From Flavobacterium panici (GTDB lineage Bacteria; Bacteroidota; Bacteroidia; Flavobacteriales; Flavobacteriaceae): a stretch of DNA of 64,000 bases. Positions 27,719-37,172 of the stretch are shown one piece after another (positions within the stretch are counted from its first letter, which is position 1; every line of letters begins with the position of its first letter). The notes beneath the pieces were generated by a model. That model had not been told where the DNA came from, made no database searches, and worked only from the letters and a program-made list of their open reading frames with translations. Both the position numbers and the translations under genes were made by a program. The DNA lies in contig NZ_CAIJDE010000062.1 in assembly GCF_903819335.1 (NCBI RefSeq), positions 124,001-188,000 on the forward strand, given 5' to 3'.

Positions 27719-28687
27719 TTATTTTCTTAGATTTTTATAATACCAATTAACGGCTTCTTTAACCCCTTTTTCCATTGAATATTCCGGGTTATATTCCAAT
27801 AATCTTTTTGCTTTCTCAATACTTGCTAAAGAATGGGGAATATCACCTGCACGGTTTGGCCCATAAAGAATTTCAACATCTTTTATATTTGAATCAAACT
27901 CTGAAAGTTTATCACGCAACATATATACTAACTCATTTAAAGTTGTTCTATCTCCAAATGCAGTATTATAAACTGTATTAACAGCATCACTATTTTGAGT
28001 TAAAATGGCTCTTTCATTCATTTGTATTACATTATCTATATATGTAAAATCTCTAGAATAGTTACCATCTCCATTAATCAAAGGACTTTCATAATTCATA
28101 AATTGCATAACAAATTTCGGAATTACAGCTGCGTATGCTCCATTTGGGTCTTGACGTCGACCAAAAACATTAAAATATCTCAACCCTATTGTTTCCAATC
28201 CATATATATTACTAAAAATGTTAGCATATAATTCATTTACATATTTAGTAATTGCATATGGAGATAGCGGATTACCAATCTTATCTTCAACTTTTGGTAA
28301 TGATTCTGAATCTCCATAAGTTGATGAACTTGCAGCATAGATAAAACGTTTCACCTTAGCATCTCTTGAAGCAACTAACATATTTAAAAACCCACTAACA
28401 TTTACATCATTAGTTGTTATCGGATCATTTATAGATCGTGGGACAGAGCCTAAAGCTGCTTCATGCAGAACATAATCAACACCTTCTACTGCCGCTGTAC
28501 AGTCCTCAAGATTTCTAATATCTCCTTCAATTAAAGTAAATTGATTATTAGCAAAAAAAGGCTCGATATTATGTCTATGTCCTGTTGAAAAGTTATCAAG
28601 GCAAATAACTTGGTTTCCTTTTGCTAAAAAATATTCACATAAATTTGAGCCTATAAACCCAGCTCCTCCTGTTATTAAAATTTTCAT
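27719..28687 (-). CDS. wbpP: UDP-GlcNAc 4-epimerase (WbpP/TviC-like), copy 2
   Basis: An SDR epimerase of 322 residues that should interconvert UDP-GlcNAc and UDP-GalNAc or their uronic acids. TGGAGFIGSN is at 6-15; LDNFSTGHRHN, LGSVPRSINDPITT, SSSTYGDS and the catalytic SPYAITKYVNELY follow, with GLRYFNVFGRRQDPNGAYAAV downstream. These blocks match WbpP and TviC closely. Its start overlaps the Wzz-like gene by one base, and it feeds the TviB-like gene 50 bases downstream. A close paralogue is at 37173-38156. Confidence 0.93.
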   Translation of the reverse strand: MKILITGGAGFIGSNLCEYFLAKGNQVICLDNFSTGHRHNIEPFFANNQFTLIEGDIRNLEDCTAAVEGVDYVLHEAALGSVPRSINDPITTNDVNVSGFLNMLVASRDAKVKRFIYAASSSTYGDSESLPKVEDKIGNPLSPYAITKYVNELYANIFSNIYGLETIGLRYFNVFGRRQDPNGAYAAVIPKFVMQFMNYESPLINGDGNYSRDFTYIDNVIQMNERAILTQNSDAVNTVYNTAFGDRTTLNELVYMLRDKLSEFDSNIKDVEILYGPNRAGDIPHSLASIEKAKRLLEYNPEYSMEKGVKEAVNWYYKNLRK

Positions 28688-29751
28688 TAAATTGTATTTA
28701 TAGTTTTTTTTAATAATAAAAAACCAGCAGTCAAAAAAGATGCAATAAAAGCTCCTAAAATCAATCCTTTTAATATTCCTAAATGTTCTTTTGCTAATGG
28801 TAATATAGGTGAATCAATTATCTGAATAAGAGGAGTTTCTTTGCGTAGGGCAACTTTGGCTAATTCGGCTTGTTTTACTAATTCTGTCAGTATTGCGGTA
28901 TTTGCCTGAACATCAACCTGTCTTCTGGCAGACGGGGTTCTTCTTACATTTAAAGCTGGATTTAAATTAAAAGTATTATCATTTGCAATAGCTACTCCAG
29001 TAATAGCGCTATTAAGCTCTCTTCTAACAGAATCTGTTTGCCTTTCAAGTATATCCATATTTAACCTTGCTTTTTTACTTTTGGTTACAACATAAAAATT
29101 TCCCACTTGTTTGGCTAATGCTTCGCAAAAGTATTTAGCAAATAATTCGTTTTTTGAAGAAACGTCTATAGTAATAATCGCAACTTTTTTATCTTTCTGA
29201 CCTACATTTAAACTTCCTTTAGATAGGTTTTCATAAATTTTACCTAAAATACTATCTTGTATTCTGGTAAAACCTACTCTTTTTCCATTAGGTAAAAATT
29301 CTAATGACTTAAATTTATTATCATCTTCCCATTTTTTTCTCCAGTTATTGTTTTGAATATACATCTCAGCCAAAGAAATTAATTTTCCATCAACTTTAAC
29401 AGGACTCAATAACGTTTGTTCGACCATATTGCGAGACTTAAATAACTCTGTCAAGTTTGGACCTGTAAAAATACCCCCTCCTTCACCACCAACATCCAAA
29501 CCTAGTGAAGTAGCCAAACCTAATGCATTACCTAATCCTCCTCCCGTTTTTTCATCTTCTAAGGCAAAAGAAAGGGTAGCTGTGTAAATAGGTTTTTTTA
29601 AAATAGAGTAAGTAATCCCTAAACAACCCCCAATAAATCCAGCCAACAGTATAATTTTCCATTTTGATAACAAAAAAAAGAACCCTTCCTTTATTTTTTC
29701 TATTAATTCTTTTAACGAAATCTCGTCACTTTCATCAATTACATTATTCAT
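28687..29751 (-). CDS. wzz: Wzz-type chain-length determinant / polysaccharide co-polymerase
   Basis: An inner-membrane protein of 354 residues with two spans (about 33-51 and 330-349) flanking a periplasmic domain, the Wzz topology. The N-terminus has ISLKELIEKIKEGFFFLLSKWKIILLAG, and Gly-rich GGGLGNALG repeats follow near 68-95. There is no kinase domain, so it is a PCP-1-like protein. It probably controls chain length or partners the long SLBB exporter encoded 6 bases upstream. It overlaps the epimerase gene by one base. Confidence 0.88.
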   Translation of the reverse strand: MNNVIDESDEISLKELIEKIKEGFFFLLSKWKIILLAGFIGGCLGITYSILKKPIYTATLSFALEDEKTGGGLGNALGLATSLGLDVGGEGGGIFTGPNLTELFKSRNMVEQTLLSPVKVDGKLISLAEMYIQNNNWRKKWEDDNKFKSLEFLPNGKRVGFTRIQDSILGKIYENLSKGSLNVGQKDKKVAIITIDVSSKNELFAKYFCEALAKQVGNFYVVTKSKKARLNMDILERQTDSVRRELNSAITGVAIANDNTFNLNPALNVRRTPSARRQVDVQANTAILTELVKQAELAKVALRKETPLIQIIDSPILPLAKEHLGILKGLILGAFIASFLTAGFLLLKKTINTI

Positions 29752-29757
29752 AAAAAA

Positions 29758-32181
29758 TTATTTAAAAGCTGTAACAATTAATAAGGCTAAACTAGTTAGT
29801 ACACTGCCAATTCCAACCCATTCACCTGTTGACATCTTTTTGGTTTCTGGTTTTTCTGGAACAACAATTTGTGAATCTGGTGTAACTTTTGGATACGTTC
29901 TAAAAAATAAAAAAGATTTTGTAACAGATGCATTACCATTAGGATATATAATATAGGCTTTTTTCTTCCAGCCTTTACTGTCAACACCACCAACAGCATT
30001 AATATAATATTTAAACCCCTTTCCTCTTTGGTAAGGAATTTCAGATGTAAGCAATACATTTCCTGTAACTTTAACTCCTTCACTGTAAGTAGATATTATA
30101 ATTTCATCTCCAGGAAATAAGGTAACATTGGAAAAGTGATTCTTGTCTTTAACAATTTTTTCCCAATTAACAGGAATTGTAGAAAACTTTAAATCCTCCT
30201 CCAATTTTTTTGTCAATTTCTCGCTTAAAGTATCATTTTGAGATAAATTTAAATCAATACTTTTTATCTTATCTATTTGTTCTTGTTTAATAGGCCTTTT
30301 AATCTTCATCCCTTCGATGTTTGCTACCGAAGTTAATCCACCAGCTCTTGTTACAATATTATAAACTGTTTCTTTTTTATTCGCCAAAACATATTTTCCG
30401 GGATATATAACAGCTCCACTAACAGTTACCATTTGAGGTTTTTCATATACAGCCAATCTTCTAATATTAATAACATCGAAAGGTTTTATAATAAAATTAT
30501 TGACTTGTTCATTACTATCAGAGGTCATTTCGAATTGAAGTAATTCTATTCTATTTAAATCAGAATCTTTTATTGCATCAGACTTAACCATTCTTGCAAT
30601 TTCAACTCGTTTAGATGCAGAACCTGTTAATCCACCGACCTGAACTATTAAATCATTTAATGTTAGATTTTCAAAATAATCATATACACCAGGGTTCTTC
30701 ACCTCCCCATCGATAGTTACTTTATAGTCCTCTTTAAAATCTAAAACTGAGTAAACTGTTATAATATCTTCTCTCTTTAATTCAATATCTGAATCTAGAT
30801 TACCCGTTAATGCTGTACTCAAATCAATATTTACAATTTCTGTTGTTAAATCTGGTTTCAAACGAATTATTCTGGCTCTTTTTGTATATGCATCTTCTTT
30901 AAGCCCTTCAGCACGCGCAATAAGATCTGAAATCCTCATTCCTTCTGTGAAAGAATAATAATCAGGTCTAAAAACTGCACCTTCAATTTTAATACGATTT
31001 TCAAATCGATTCAGAATTTTAGTAACTCTAAATACATCTCCTGATTGTGGCATATAAGTATTAAAATCATTTTCATTTATATCATGAACTTTAAACTCTT
31101 TCCCTGTTTTTTGTATAACATTGACAGCAGCTGTATAAGCAAACTCGTTAAAACCTGAAGCAAAATTTAATAAATCAGAAAACGTTTCGTTGTTTTTCAT
31201 TTCAAAAATTCCTGGACGCTTCACTTCGCCTTCAACAATAACTCGATGACTATATGCCGGAATTCGAATAACATCATTTTCTTTTAAACTAATATTATCA
31301 GACTGATCACCTTTAACTAAAAATCTATAGATATCAATATTTTTGTAAATTTTATTGTTTCGAATTAATTCAATATTTCTATAACTACCATTTTTTCCAG
31401 GACCTCCAGCCAAATGCAAAGCATTATATACAGTAGCTAAAGATGATATTGAATAATTCCCAGGTTGTTTACCACCAACTACTGTTATCTTAATAGTACG
31501 TATTTGGCCTAAACTAATACTAACTTGAGATTGTCCAGATTGAACGGTACTATAAACTCTTGCTATAGCTGATTTAATTTTTTGAGTTGCAGCCTCAATT
31601 GACATTCCTGAAACAGCAATTTGTCCTACATTTTGAATCGTAATTTTACCTTCAACATTTACTGCAATACTTGCATTATATTCTTGCACTCCATAAATAC
31701 TTACTTGCAATTCATCACCAGGTCCTAATATATAGTTCATTGGGGTTGCCAATTTTAAATCAGGTTCAAAATTTAATGTAGGGTTATCAAAAAGTTCAGA
31801 CCCAAAAATTAATGAATTTAGGGAATCTTTTACTTTGTTATTTGAGATTTTTTCTTGATTCCTTCCAAATTTATTTTTATTTTCAACTTCTTGATTAGTG
31901 TTGTTAGCATTATTTATGGATCCATTTGACAAATTGTTCAACCTAGTTCGTAATTTATTAAAGTCATTCTGGCTCATACCTTTTGATATAGCCATTGGTT
32001 CTGCTTGATCAACAGTCATATTGTTACTCTTTAATTGTGCGTCAATTTTAACAATATCATCTTGGGATAAGTTATCTACATTTATAGTACTTAAATCTTT
32101 TGATTTAAAAATATTCTGTGCATTTATACTAAATGAGACTATAATAAAAATTAAAGTAAGAACGTATCTTATTTTTTTCAT
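29758..32181 (-). CDS. Large SLBB-domain polysaccharide export protein
   Basis: An 807-residue envelope protein with a Sec signal peptide (MKKIRYVLTLIFIIVSFSINA, cleavage near residue 21) and no lipobox. After a low-complexity Asn-rich segment (90-115) comes the polysaccharide-export domain (LGPGDELQVSIYG near 152-164). About six SLBB beta-grasp repeats follow, recognisable by GEVKRPGIFE, GAVFRPDYYS, GEVKNPGVYD and GAVIYPGKYV. A C-terminal hydrophobic stretch (about 785-806) may be an outer- or inner-membrane anchor. It is about three times the length of the Wza lipoprotein at 40634 and would form the periplasmic-outer-membrane conduit with the adjacent Wzz protein. Confidence 0.9.
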   Translation of the reverse strand: MKKIRYVLTLIFIIVSFSINAQNIFKSKDLSTINVDNLSQDDIVKIDAQLKSNNMTVDQAEPMAISKGMSQNDFNKLRTRLNNLSNGSINNANNTNQEVENKNKFGRNQEKISNNKVKDSLNSLIFGSELFDNPTLNFEPDLKLATPMNYILGPGDELQVSIYGVQEYNASIAVNVEGKITIQNVGQIAVSGMSIEAATQKIKSAIARVYSTVQSGQSQVSISLGQIRTIKITVVGGKQPGNYSISSLATVYNALHLAGGPGKNGSYRNIELIRNNKIYKNIDIYRFLVKGDQSDNISLKENDVIRIPAYSHRVIVEGEVKRPGIFEMKNNETFSDLLNFASGFNEFAYTAAVNVIQKTGKEFKVHDINENDFNTYMPQSGDVFRVTKILNRFENRIKIEGAVFRPDYYSFTEGMRISDLIARAEGLKEDAYTKRARIIRLKPDLTTEIVNIDLSTALTGNLDSDIELKREDIITVYSVLDFKEDYKVTIDGEVKNPGVYDYFENLTLNDLIVQVGGLTGSASKRVEIARMVKSDAIKDSDLNRIELLQFEMTSDSNEQVNNFIIKPFDVINIRRLAVYEKPQMVTVSGAVIYPGKYVLANKKETVYNIVTRAGGLTSVANIEGMKIKRPIKQEQIDKIKSIDLNLSQNDTLSEKLTKKLEEDLKFSTIPVNWEKIVKDKNHFSNVTLFPGDEIIISTYSEGVKVTGNVLLTSEIPYQRGKGFKYYINAVGGVDSKGWKKKAYIIYPNGNASVTKSFLFFRTYPKVTPDSQIVVPEKPETKKMSTGEWVGIGSVLTSLALLIVTAFK

Positions 32182-32224
32182 AAATTAATTATTAATTTAA
32201 TTAAACCTAAACTATTCAAATATT

Positions 32225-33271
32225 TTAAGAATATTGTTTTTTATAATAATCTTTATATGCCCCAGAAGTAACACTTTCTAGCCATTTTTCGTTATTTAGA
32301 TACCAATTGATTGTTCTTTCTAATCCCTCTTCAAAAGTAACTGTTGGCTTCCAGCCTAACTCTTTATTAATTTTTGTAGCATCGATTGCATATCTTAAGT
32401 CATGCCCTGGTCTGTCTTTAACGTAAGTAATTAATTTTTGAGAAGTCCCTTCAATTCTTTCTAATTTTTTATCCATAATTTGGCATAATAATCTAACCAA
32501 ATCAATATTTTTCCATTCATTAAAACCTCCAATATTGTAAGTCTCATGATTTTTACCATTATGAAAAACTAAATCTATTGCAATAGCATGATCTTCCACA
32601 AATAACCAGTCACGAGTATAATTTCCATCACCATAAACTGGCAAAGGTTTATTATTAATAATATTATTAATAAAAAGAGGAATTAGTTTTTCTGGAAAAT
32701 GATACGATCCATAATTATTTGAGCAATTCGTTAAAACGTATGGCAACCCATATGTTTCTCCATATGCTCTAACAAAATGATCAGAACTAGCTTTTGAAGC
32801 AGAATAAGGCGAATTTGGATCATATGCAGTAGTTTCTGTAAAAAAACCTTCAGCTCCTAGAGATCCGAATACTTCATCAGTACTTATATGGTAAAATCTT
32901 TTCCCATCAAAATTATTTTTCCATTGTTTTTTTGCAGCATTTAAAAGATTCATGGTTCCAATTACATTTGTTTTTACAAAAGCTAAAGGATCTTCAATAG
33001 AACGGTCAACATGTGATTCTGCTGCTAAATGTAAAACCCCATCAAAATTATGTTTTGAAAAAAGATCATTAATAAATCTTTCGTCAACGATATCACCTTT
33101 CACGAAAGTATAATTTGATTTATTTTCAATATCTTTTATATTCTCAAGATTTCCTGCATAAGTTAAAACATCCAGATTAAAAATTTGATAATTTGGATAT
33201 TTATTCACAAAACGCCTTACTACATGGGAACCAATAAAGCCAGCACCGCCAGTTATAAGAATTTTTTTCAT
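32225..33271 (-). CDS. rfbB: dTDP-glucose 4,6-dehydratase
   Basis: Converts dTDP-glucose to dTDP-4-keto-6-deoxyglucose, the branch point for rhamnose and for Fuc3NAc/Qui3NAc. The 348 residues carry TGGAGFIGSHVV at 7-18, LAAESHVDRSI, STDEVFGSLG and the catalytic YSASKASSDHFV, all typical of RmlB. It is in the leading part of the locus, away from rfbA, rfbC and rfbD, so the rhamnose genes are split. It lies 11 bases after manC and 43 before the SLBB gene. Confidence 0.97.
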   Translation of the reverse strand: MKKILITGGAGFIGSHVVRRFVNKYPNYQIFNLDVLTYAGNLENIKDIENKSNYTFVKGDIVDERFINDLFSKHNFDGVLHLAAESHVDRSIEDPLAFVKTNVIGTMNLLNAAKKQWKNNFDGKRFYHISTDEVFGSLGAEGFFTETTAYDPNSPYSASKASSDHFVRAYGETYGLPYVLTNCSNNYGSYHFPEKLIPLFINNIINNKPLPVYGDGNYTRDWLFVEDHAIAIDLVFHNGKNHETYNIGGFNEWKNIDLVRLLCQIMDKKLERIEGTSQKLITYVKDRPGHDLRYAIDATKINKELGWKPTVTFEEGLERTINWYLNNEKWLESVTSGAYKDYYKKQYS

Positions 33272-33282
33272 TTAAACTTCAA

Positions 33283-34290
33283 TTAATTTAATAAATCTGA
33301 ATTTTGCTTTTCTAGTTCATTATATACATCTTTTACATCTTGTGAATTTTCTTTTTGTAAAATTAAATTAGCTGTATTAGTATGAACAAATATAGTATTA
33401 CTTAAACCTAAAAAAGTTGTATGATTTTCACAACCTATAACCATATTGCCATTTTTATCTATTGGATGTCCCTTTGACACCAAATATTCATAAACAGATT
33501 CAAAAGAACCTAAATCTGACCACGAAAAAGAAGCCGGAACAACTTTAATTTTTTTACTCCTTTCCATAACAGCATAATCAATGCTAATGGATGGAATTTC
33601 TAACGATAAATCTAAATCTAGAAAACCATCTTTACTTGATTCCCAAACAGCTTTAGATTTGTCGTAAACGTCAGGCTGAAATTGTTTCAATTCTTCTAAT
33701 AGGACTCCAGCTTTAAAACAAAACATTCCACTATTCCATAAAAAATTACCTCTTGCTATAAATTCTTTTGCAGTAGTTTCATTTGGTTTTTCTCTAAACG
33801 ATAATACTTTATCTCCTTTTGATTCTATATAGCCATAACCCGTTTCTGGCTTAGTTGGAATAATTCCAAAAGTAACTATAAAACCATCCTGTGCTTTAAA
33901 AACTGCTGCTTGAATAGCATCATTGTATGCATCAATCTTATCTATAATGTGATCAGATGGCGTTATAATTAAGATATCTTCTGGATTTGAAGCAAATGCC
34001 GCAAAAGCAATTGCTGCTGCAGTATTTCTTGGAGTAGCCTCAACAATATTTACATATACAGTCTTAGTTTTATTCATCACTTTCCCACTCAAATGATGAT
34101 TATCTACATTTCCAACTACCATTACCTTATCTGCAAGATGGCTATTACGCTCAACTGTCATCTCAAACAATGATTTGTTTTCAAAAATTTCTAAATATTG
34201 CTTTGGCTGGCTTTTACGAGAAAGAGGCCATAATCTACTTCCTACTCCACCTGTTAAAATTACATGTATAATCGAATTACTTTTTTTCAT
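33283..34290 (-). CDS. manC: Mannose-1-phosphate guanylyltransferase
   Basis: Makes GDP-mannose from GTP and mannose-1-phosphate. The 335 residues have the signature TGGVGSRLWPLSRKSQPKQY near 13-32, PRNTAAAIAFAA, ITPSDHII and FREKP. It has only the nucleotidyltransferase part plus a short linker and no C-terminal phosphomannose-isomerase domain, unlike bifunctional AlgA types. No GDP-mannose-modifying enzyme (gmd, fcl) is visible, so mannose itself is probably used. It is the first gene after the 0.9-kb gap and its promoter, so it may head the main biosynthetic operon. Confidence 0.95.
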   Translation of the reverse strand: MKKSNSIIHVILTGGVGSRLWPLSRKSQPKQYLEIFENKSLFEMTVERNSHLADKVMVVGNVDNHHLSGKVMNKTKTVYVNIVEATPRNTAAAIAFAAFASNPEDILIITPSDHIIDKIDAYNDAIQAAVFKAQDGFIVTFGIIPTKPETGYGYIESKGDKVLSFREKPNETTAKEFIARGNFLWNSGMFCFKAGVLLEELKQFQPDVYDKSKAVWESSKDGFLDLDLSLEIPSISIDYAVMERSKKIKVVPASFSWSDLGSFESVYEYLVSKGHPIDKNGNMVIGCENHTTFLGLSNTIFVHTNTANLILQKENSQDVKDVYNELEKQNSDLLN

Positions 34291-34428
34291 TTTTTTTTAA
34301 TTAAGTAAAGGCTCAAAAACACTACAGCCATTATGGCCAGCAATCTTTAGACTACCTTTTAAATCATATAATATACTGCTTTCTTTGCAATTCAAAAAAA
34401 TTAATTTAAAATTCCTCATACGTTACTC

Positions 34429-34461
34429 CAAAACTATAGCATCAATTTTTTTTCTGGCAAA
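34429..34461 (-). promoter_or_regulatory. Predicted promoter for the manC operon
   Basis: On the minus strand TTTG (34461-34458) is followed, after 21 bases, by TAGTTTTG (34436-34429), a good match to the Bacteroidota TTTG-N17-23-TAnnTTTG consensus. Transcription would start near 34422, leaving a leader of about 130 bases before manC. It is the best promoter in the polysaccharide locus. Confidence 0.65.
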
Positions 34462-35110
34462 TTTAGTATCTAATTTCTATATTCTTTTGGCTTCTTTGAT
34501 ACTAGTTTAAAGAGTCAAATATTGTAAATATTATTTTTATGTTTTAGCATCATTTAATTGTCTCTAATATATAGATATACATAAAATTAAAAACTCCAGT
34601 TAGGTTACTTGATTTTTTTTATCCTAGCTTTATAAATATGCGAAGCAAAACTCCATTTACTGTCATTTAAACGTAGTCATATTAAAATTATTTCAGAAAG
34701 ATCTTCCAATTTTTACCTTCAATACAATCAAATTAACTGTATTACTGACATAACCATTATGGAATTTAGATTGACTTATAAATATCCTGTGACAACATAC
34801 CTATATAATACTCAACTTCAACCTCATTAATATGTTGCAAACATCATGGTTAAGAAAATAAAAAAACATTTAATACTAAATATATTCTTACTTTTACATA
34901 AGCTTCAAGTCATTTAAATTCACGGCTTCGCCTTTCCGAGTCACAAAAAATGAGATCAGACTACGTAAAATTATTTTCGGCAAATATAAGATAAAAGTCA
35001 ATTTATTCACTACAGTTTTTAGTAATACTTAGTAAAACATAGAATTAGAGACATTTAAAACACTAACACCTTAATAATCAATATGTAATAAAATATTTAC
35101 AAAATAAAAA

Positions 35111-35148
35111 CAGAGAATAAAACTCATAAACTGAAATTTTATTCTCTG
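35111..35148 (-). terminator. Intrinsic terminator after upxY
   Basis: CAGAGAATAAAA and TTTTATTCTCTG form a perfect 12-bp stem with a 14-base loop. On the minus strand a TTTTTATTTT tract follows. It lies 43 bases after the upxY stop and would separate wza-wzc-wbpP-ugd-upxY from the rest of the locus unless antitermination occurs. Confidence 0.75.
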
Positions 35149-35191
35149 TATAATTTTAGAAAGATAACAAAACAAAGGAAATCTTTGCGTA

Positions 35192-35671
35192 CTAAAACGA
35201 TTTATTTAACTTATATTTAATTTTCAATACACATCCCAATGATTCAAGAACTAAAATATAATGTGTATTTGAAACTTCCTGAACAATTGCATTTTGATTA
35301 TTAAAAACCCCTGATTCTAATTTAATTTTGTCACCAACATGAAATGGAATAACAGAAGCATCGGCAATATTCGGAGCTTTTAAGCTGTTTTTTATTATAT
35401 TAATTTCTTCATCACGAACCACTGCCGGCTTTCCTAGCCAAAATAAATATCTCACGACACCTGCTATTTCAAAAACAGAATTTCTTTCACTATCCGGCAA
35501 TTGCACAAAAACATAAGAATTAAAAAGCGGCATTTCAACTTTTTTCTTTCTATCTGACCATTGTTTTATTTTTGTTATTAAAGGACAATAGCATTCAATC
35601 CCCATCTGAATAAGTCTTTCAGCTACTTTTTTCTCCCATTTCGGTTTTGTATAAATCACATACCAATTCAT
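35192..35671 (-). CDS. upxY: UpxY/RfaH-type NusG-family transcription antiterminator
   Basis: A 159-residue NusG paralogue. Residues 1-95 form the NGN domain (NWYVIYTKPKWEKKVAERL, LFNSYVFVQL, VVRYLFWLGKPAVV); 105-159 hold a KOW-like domain (FHVGDKIKLESGVFNN). Family knowledge: UpxY proteins in Bacteroidota bind RNA polymerase and prevent early termination in the leader of polysaccharide operons. Here the gene is the fifth in its operon, not the first, and is directly followed by a terminator and the 0.9-kb gap. It may act in trans on the manC operon or on the terminator right after its own gene. The length is normal; NusG itself is expected elsewhere. Confidence 0.92.
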   Translation of the reverse strand: MNWYVIYTKPKWEKKVAERLIQMGIECYCPLITKIKQWSDRKKKVEMPLFNSYVFVQLPDSERNSVFEIAGVVRYLFWLGKPAVVRDEEINIIKNSLKAPNIADASVIPFHVGDKIKLESGVFNNQNAIVQEVSNTHYILVLESLGCVLKIKYKLNKSF

Positions 35672-35758
35672 AATTTCTATTTATATTGAAAATAAATCTT
35701 AAACCAACCTCTTTTTCTCACTTCATATTAAATTTCATCTCAATAAAACACACTCTCA

Positions 35759-37150
35759 TTAAGAACCTATTCCTTTATAAACAAAACCAATTGATTCTAA
35801 CTTTTTAGCATCTAGTATATTTCTTCCATCAAAAACAAATGCAGGCTTATGCATTGATTGATAAATTTTTTGCCAATCATAAGTTGTAAATTCATCCCAT
35901 TCAGTTAATACGGCAATAGCATGTGAATCTTTACAAGCATCATAAGCATCATTAAATATGGTTAACGAATTAATATTTTCTTGAACGCTTCTGGTTTCTA
36001 AATAATCTAAATCACTTAACATTTTATTTCTGGATACTTTTGGATCATATACAGAAATCTTCGCTTGCTCGTTTATTAAATCATCTGCTACATAAATTGC
36101 CGCAGATTCGCGTGTATCGTTTGTATCTTTTTTGAAAGCCCAGCCTAAAAAAGTAATTTTTTTATCGGCAACAGTATTATATAAAGTCTGAACAATTTTA
36201 TTTGAAAATCTTCTTTTTTGATGATCGTTCATAATTATAACCTGCTCCCAATAATCTGCTACTTCATTTAAACCATAAGTCTTAGCAATATAAACTAGAT
36301 TTAAGATATCTTTCTGAAAACAAGACCCTCCAAAACCAACAGAAGCTTTTAAAAACTTCGGTCCAATTCTGCTATCCATTCCAATTGCTTTTGCAACTTC
36401 ATTTACATCTGCTCCAGTTTTTTCACATAATTCAGACATTGCATTGATAGACGAAATACGCTGTGCTAAAAATGCATTAGCTGTTAATTTAGACAATTCT
36501 GATGACCAAACATTTGTTGTTAAAATCTTGTCTCTATTAACCCAATTTGCATAAACATTTACAAGAGCATTAATCGCAATCTCTCCTTCTGGAGTTGTAT
36601 CTCCTCCAATTAAAATTCGATCTGGGTTTAATAGATCTGTAACTGCCGTTCCTTCTGCTAAAAATTCAGGATTTGATAAAATTTGAAACTGTACACCGTT
36701 ACCAGTATTATCTAATATGCTTTTTATAGCTTCTGCAGTTCGAACTGGTAAAGTAGATTTTTCGACTACAATTTTATTTTGTTTCGCAACTTTTGCAATT
36801 TGTCTGGCACATAACTCAATATATTTTAAATCAGCTGCCATACCTTTTCCCTTTCCATAAGTTTTGGTTGGGGTATTAACTGAAATAAATATTATCTGTG
36901 CTTCGTCAATTGCTTTTTCTACTTCTGTTGAAAAAAACAAATTTCTTCCTCTAGCTTCTGCAACAATTTCTGCAAGTCCCGGCTCATAAATAGGAATATT
37001 ATCAGTATTTGGATCATTCCAATCCTTAATTCTTTGTTCATTCAAATCTACAACTGTAACTTGAATATGTGGACATTTTTGTGCAATTACGGCCATTGTA
37101 GGACCTCCAACATAACCAGCCCCTATGCAGCAAATTTTTGTAATTTCCAT
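35759..37150 (-). CDS. ugd: UDP-glucose 6-dehydrogenase
   Basis: Oxidises UDP-glucose to UDP-glucuronate with 2 NAD+. The 463 residues begin with CIGAGYVGGPTMAVIAQKCP, characteristic of the eukaryote-like UGDH branch, then ISVNTPTKTYGKGKG, VEKSTLPVRTAEAI, NPEFLAEGTAV, and the catalytic Cys in VGFGGSCFQKDILNL (about 276). It is distinct from the TviB-like dehydrogenase in this locus. It lies 22 bases after the WbpP-like gene and 87 before upxY. Confidence 0.96.
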   Translation of the reverse strand: MEITKICCIGAGYVGGPTMAVIAQKCPHIQVTVVDLNEQRIKDWNDPNTDNIPIYEPGLAEIVAEARGRNLFFSTEVEKAIDEAQIIFISVNTPTKTYGKGKGMAADLKYIELCARQIAKVAKQNKIVVEKSTLPVRTAEAIKSILDNTGNGVQFQILSNPEFLAEGTAVTDLLNPDRILIGGDTTPEGEIAINALVNVYANWVNRDKILTTNVWSSELSKLTANAFLAQRISSINAMSELCEKTGADVNEVAKAIGMDSRIGPKFLKASVGFGGSCFQKDILNLVYIAKTYGLNEVADYWEQVIIMNDHQKRRFSNKIVQTLYNTVADKKITFLGWAFKKDTNDTRESAAIYVADDLINEQAKISVYDPKVSRNKMLSDLDYLETRSVQENINSLTIFNDAYDACKDSHAIAVLTEWDEFTTYDWQKIYQSMHKPAFVFDGRNILDAKKLESIGFVYKGIGS

Positions 37151-37172
37151 TTACTATAATTATTATCTTTAT

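Larger units (their letters stand above)
34291..35191. other. Gene-free 901-base gap between upxY and manC
   Basis: No open reading frame of useful length on either strand and no recognisable RNA gene. It is very AT-rich apart from a short GC-richer patch at 34921-34941 (containing GGCTTCGCC, a small hairpin). It contains a terminator at its upxY end (35111-35148) and a promoter at its manC end (34429-34461). A lone TATATTTG box on the minus strand at 34981-34988 lacks a -33 element. As the sequence after an UpxY gene, it is a candidate site for transcription control or for an untranslated leader or small RNA. Confidence 0.6.

Noticed and set aside
29796..30083. Small reading frame inside the SLBB export gene
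   Set aside because: It lies in another frame of the same strand within a clear gene and has low complexity; it is a shadow.
34981..34988. Second promoter in the upxY-manC gap
   Set aside because: TATATTTG matches a -7 element, but no TTG lies 17-23 bases upstream, and AT-rich DNA yields such boxes by chance.
34291..35191. Possible invertible (phase-variable) promoter near manC
   Set aside because: The promoter is clear, but by eye I found no inverted repeats flanking it of the kind used for promoter inversion in Bacteroides capsule loci.
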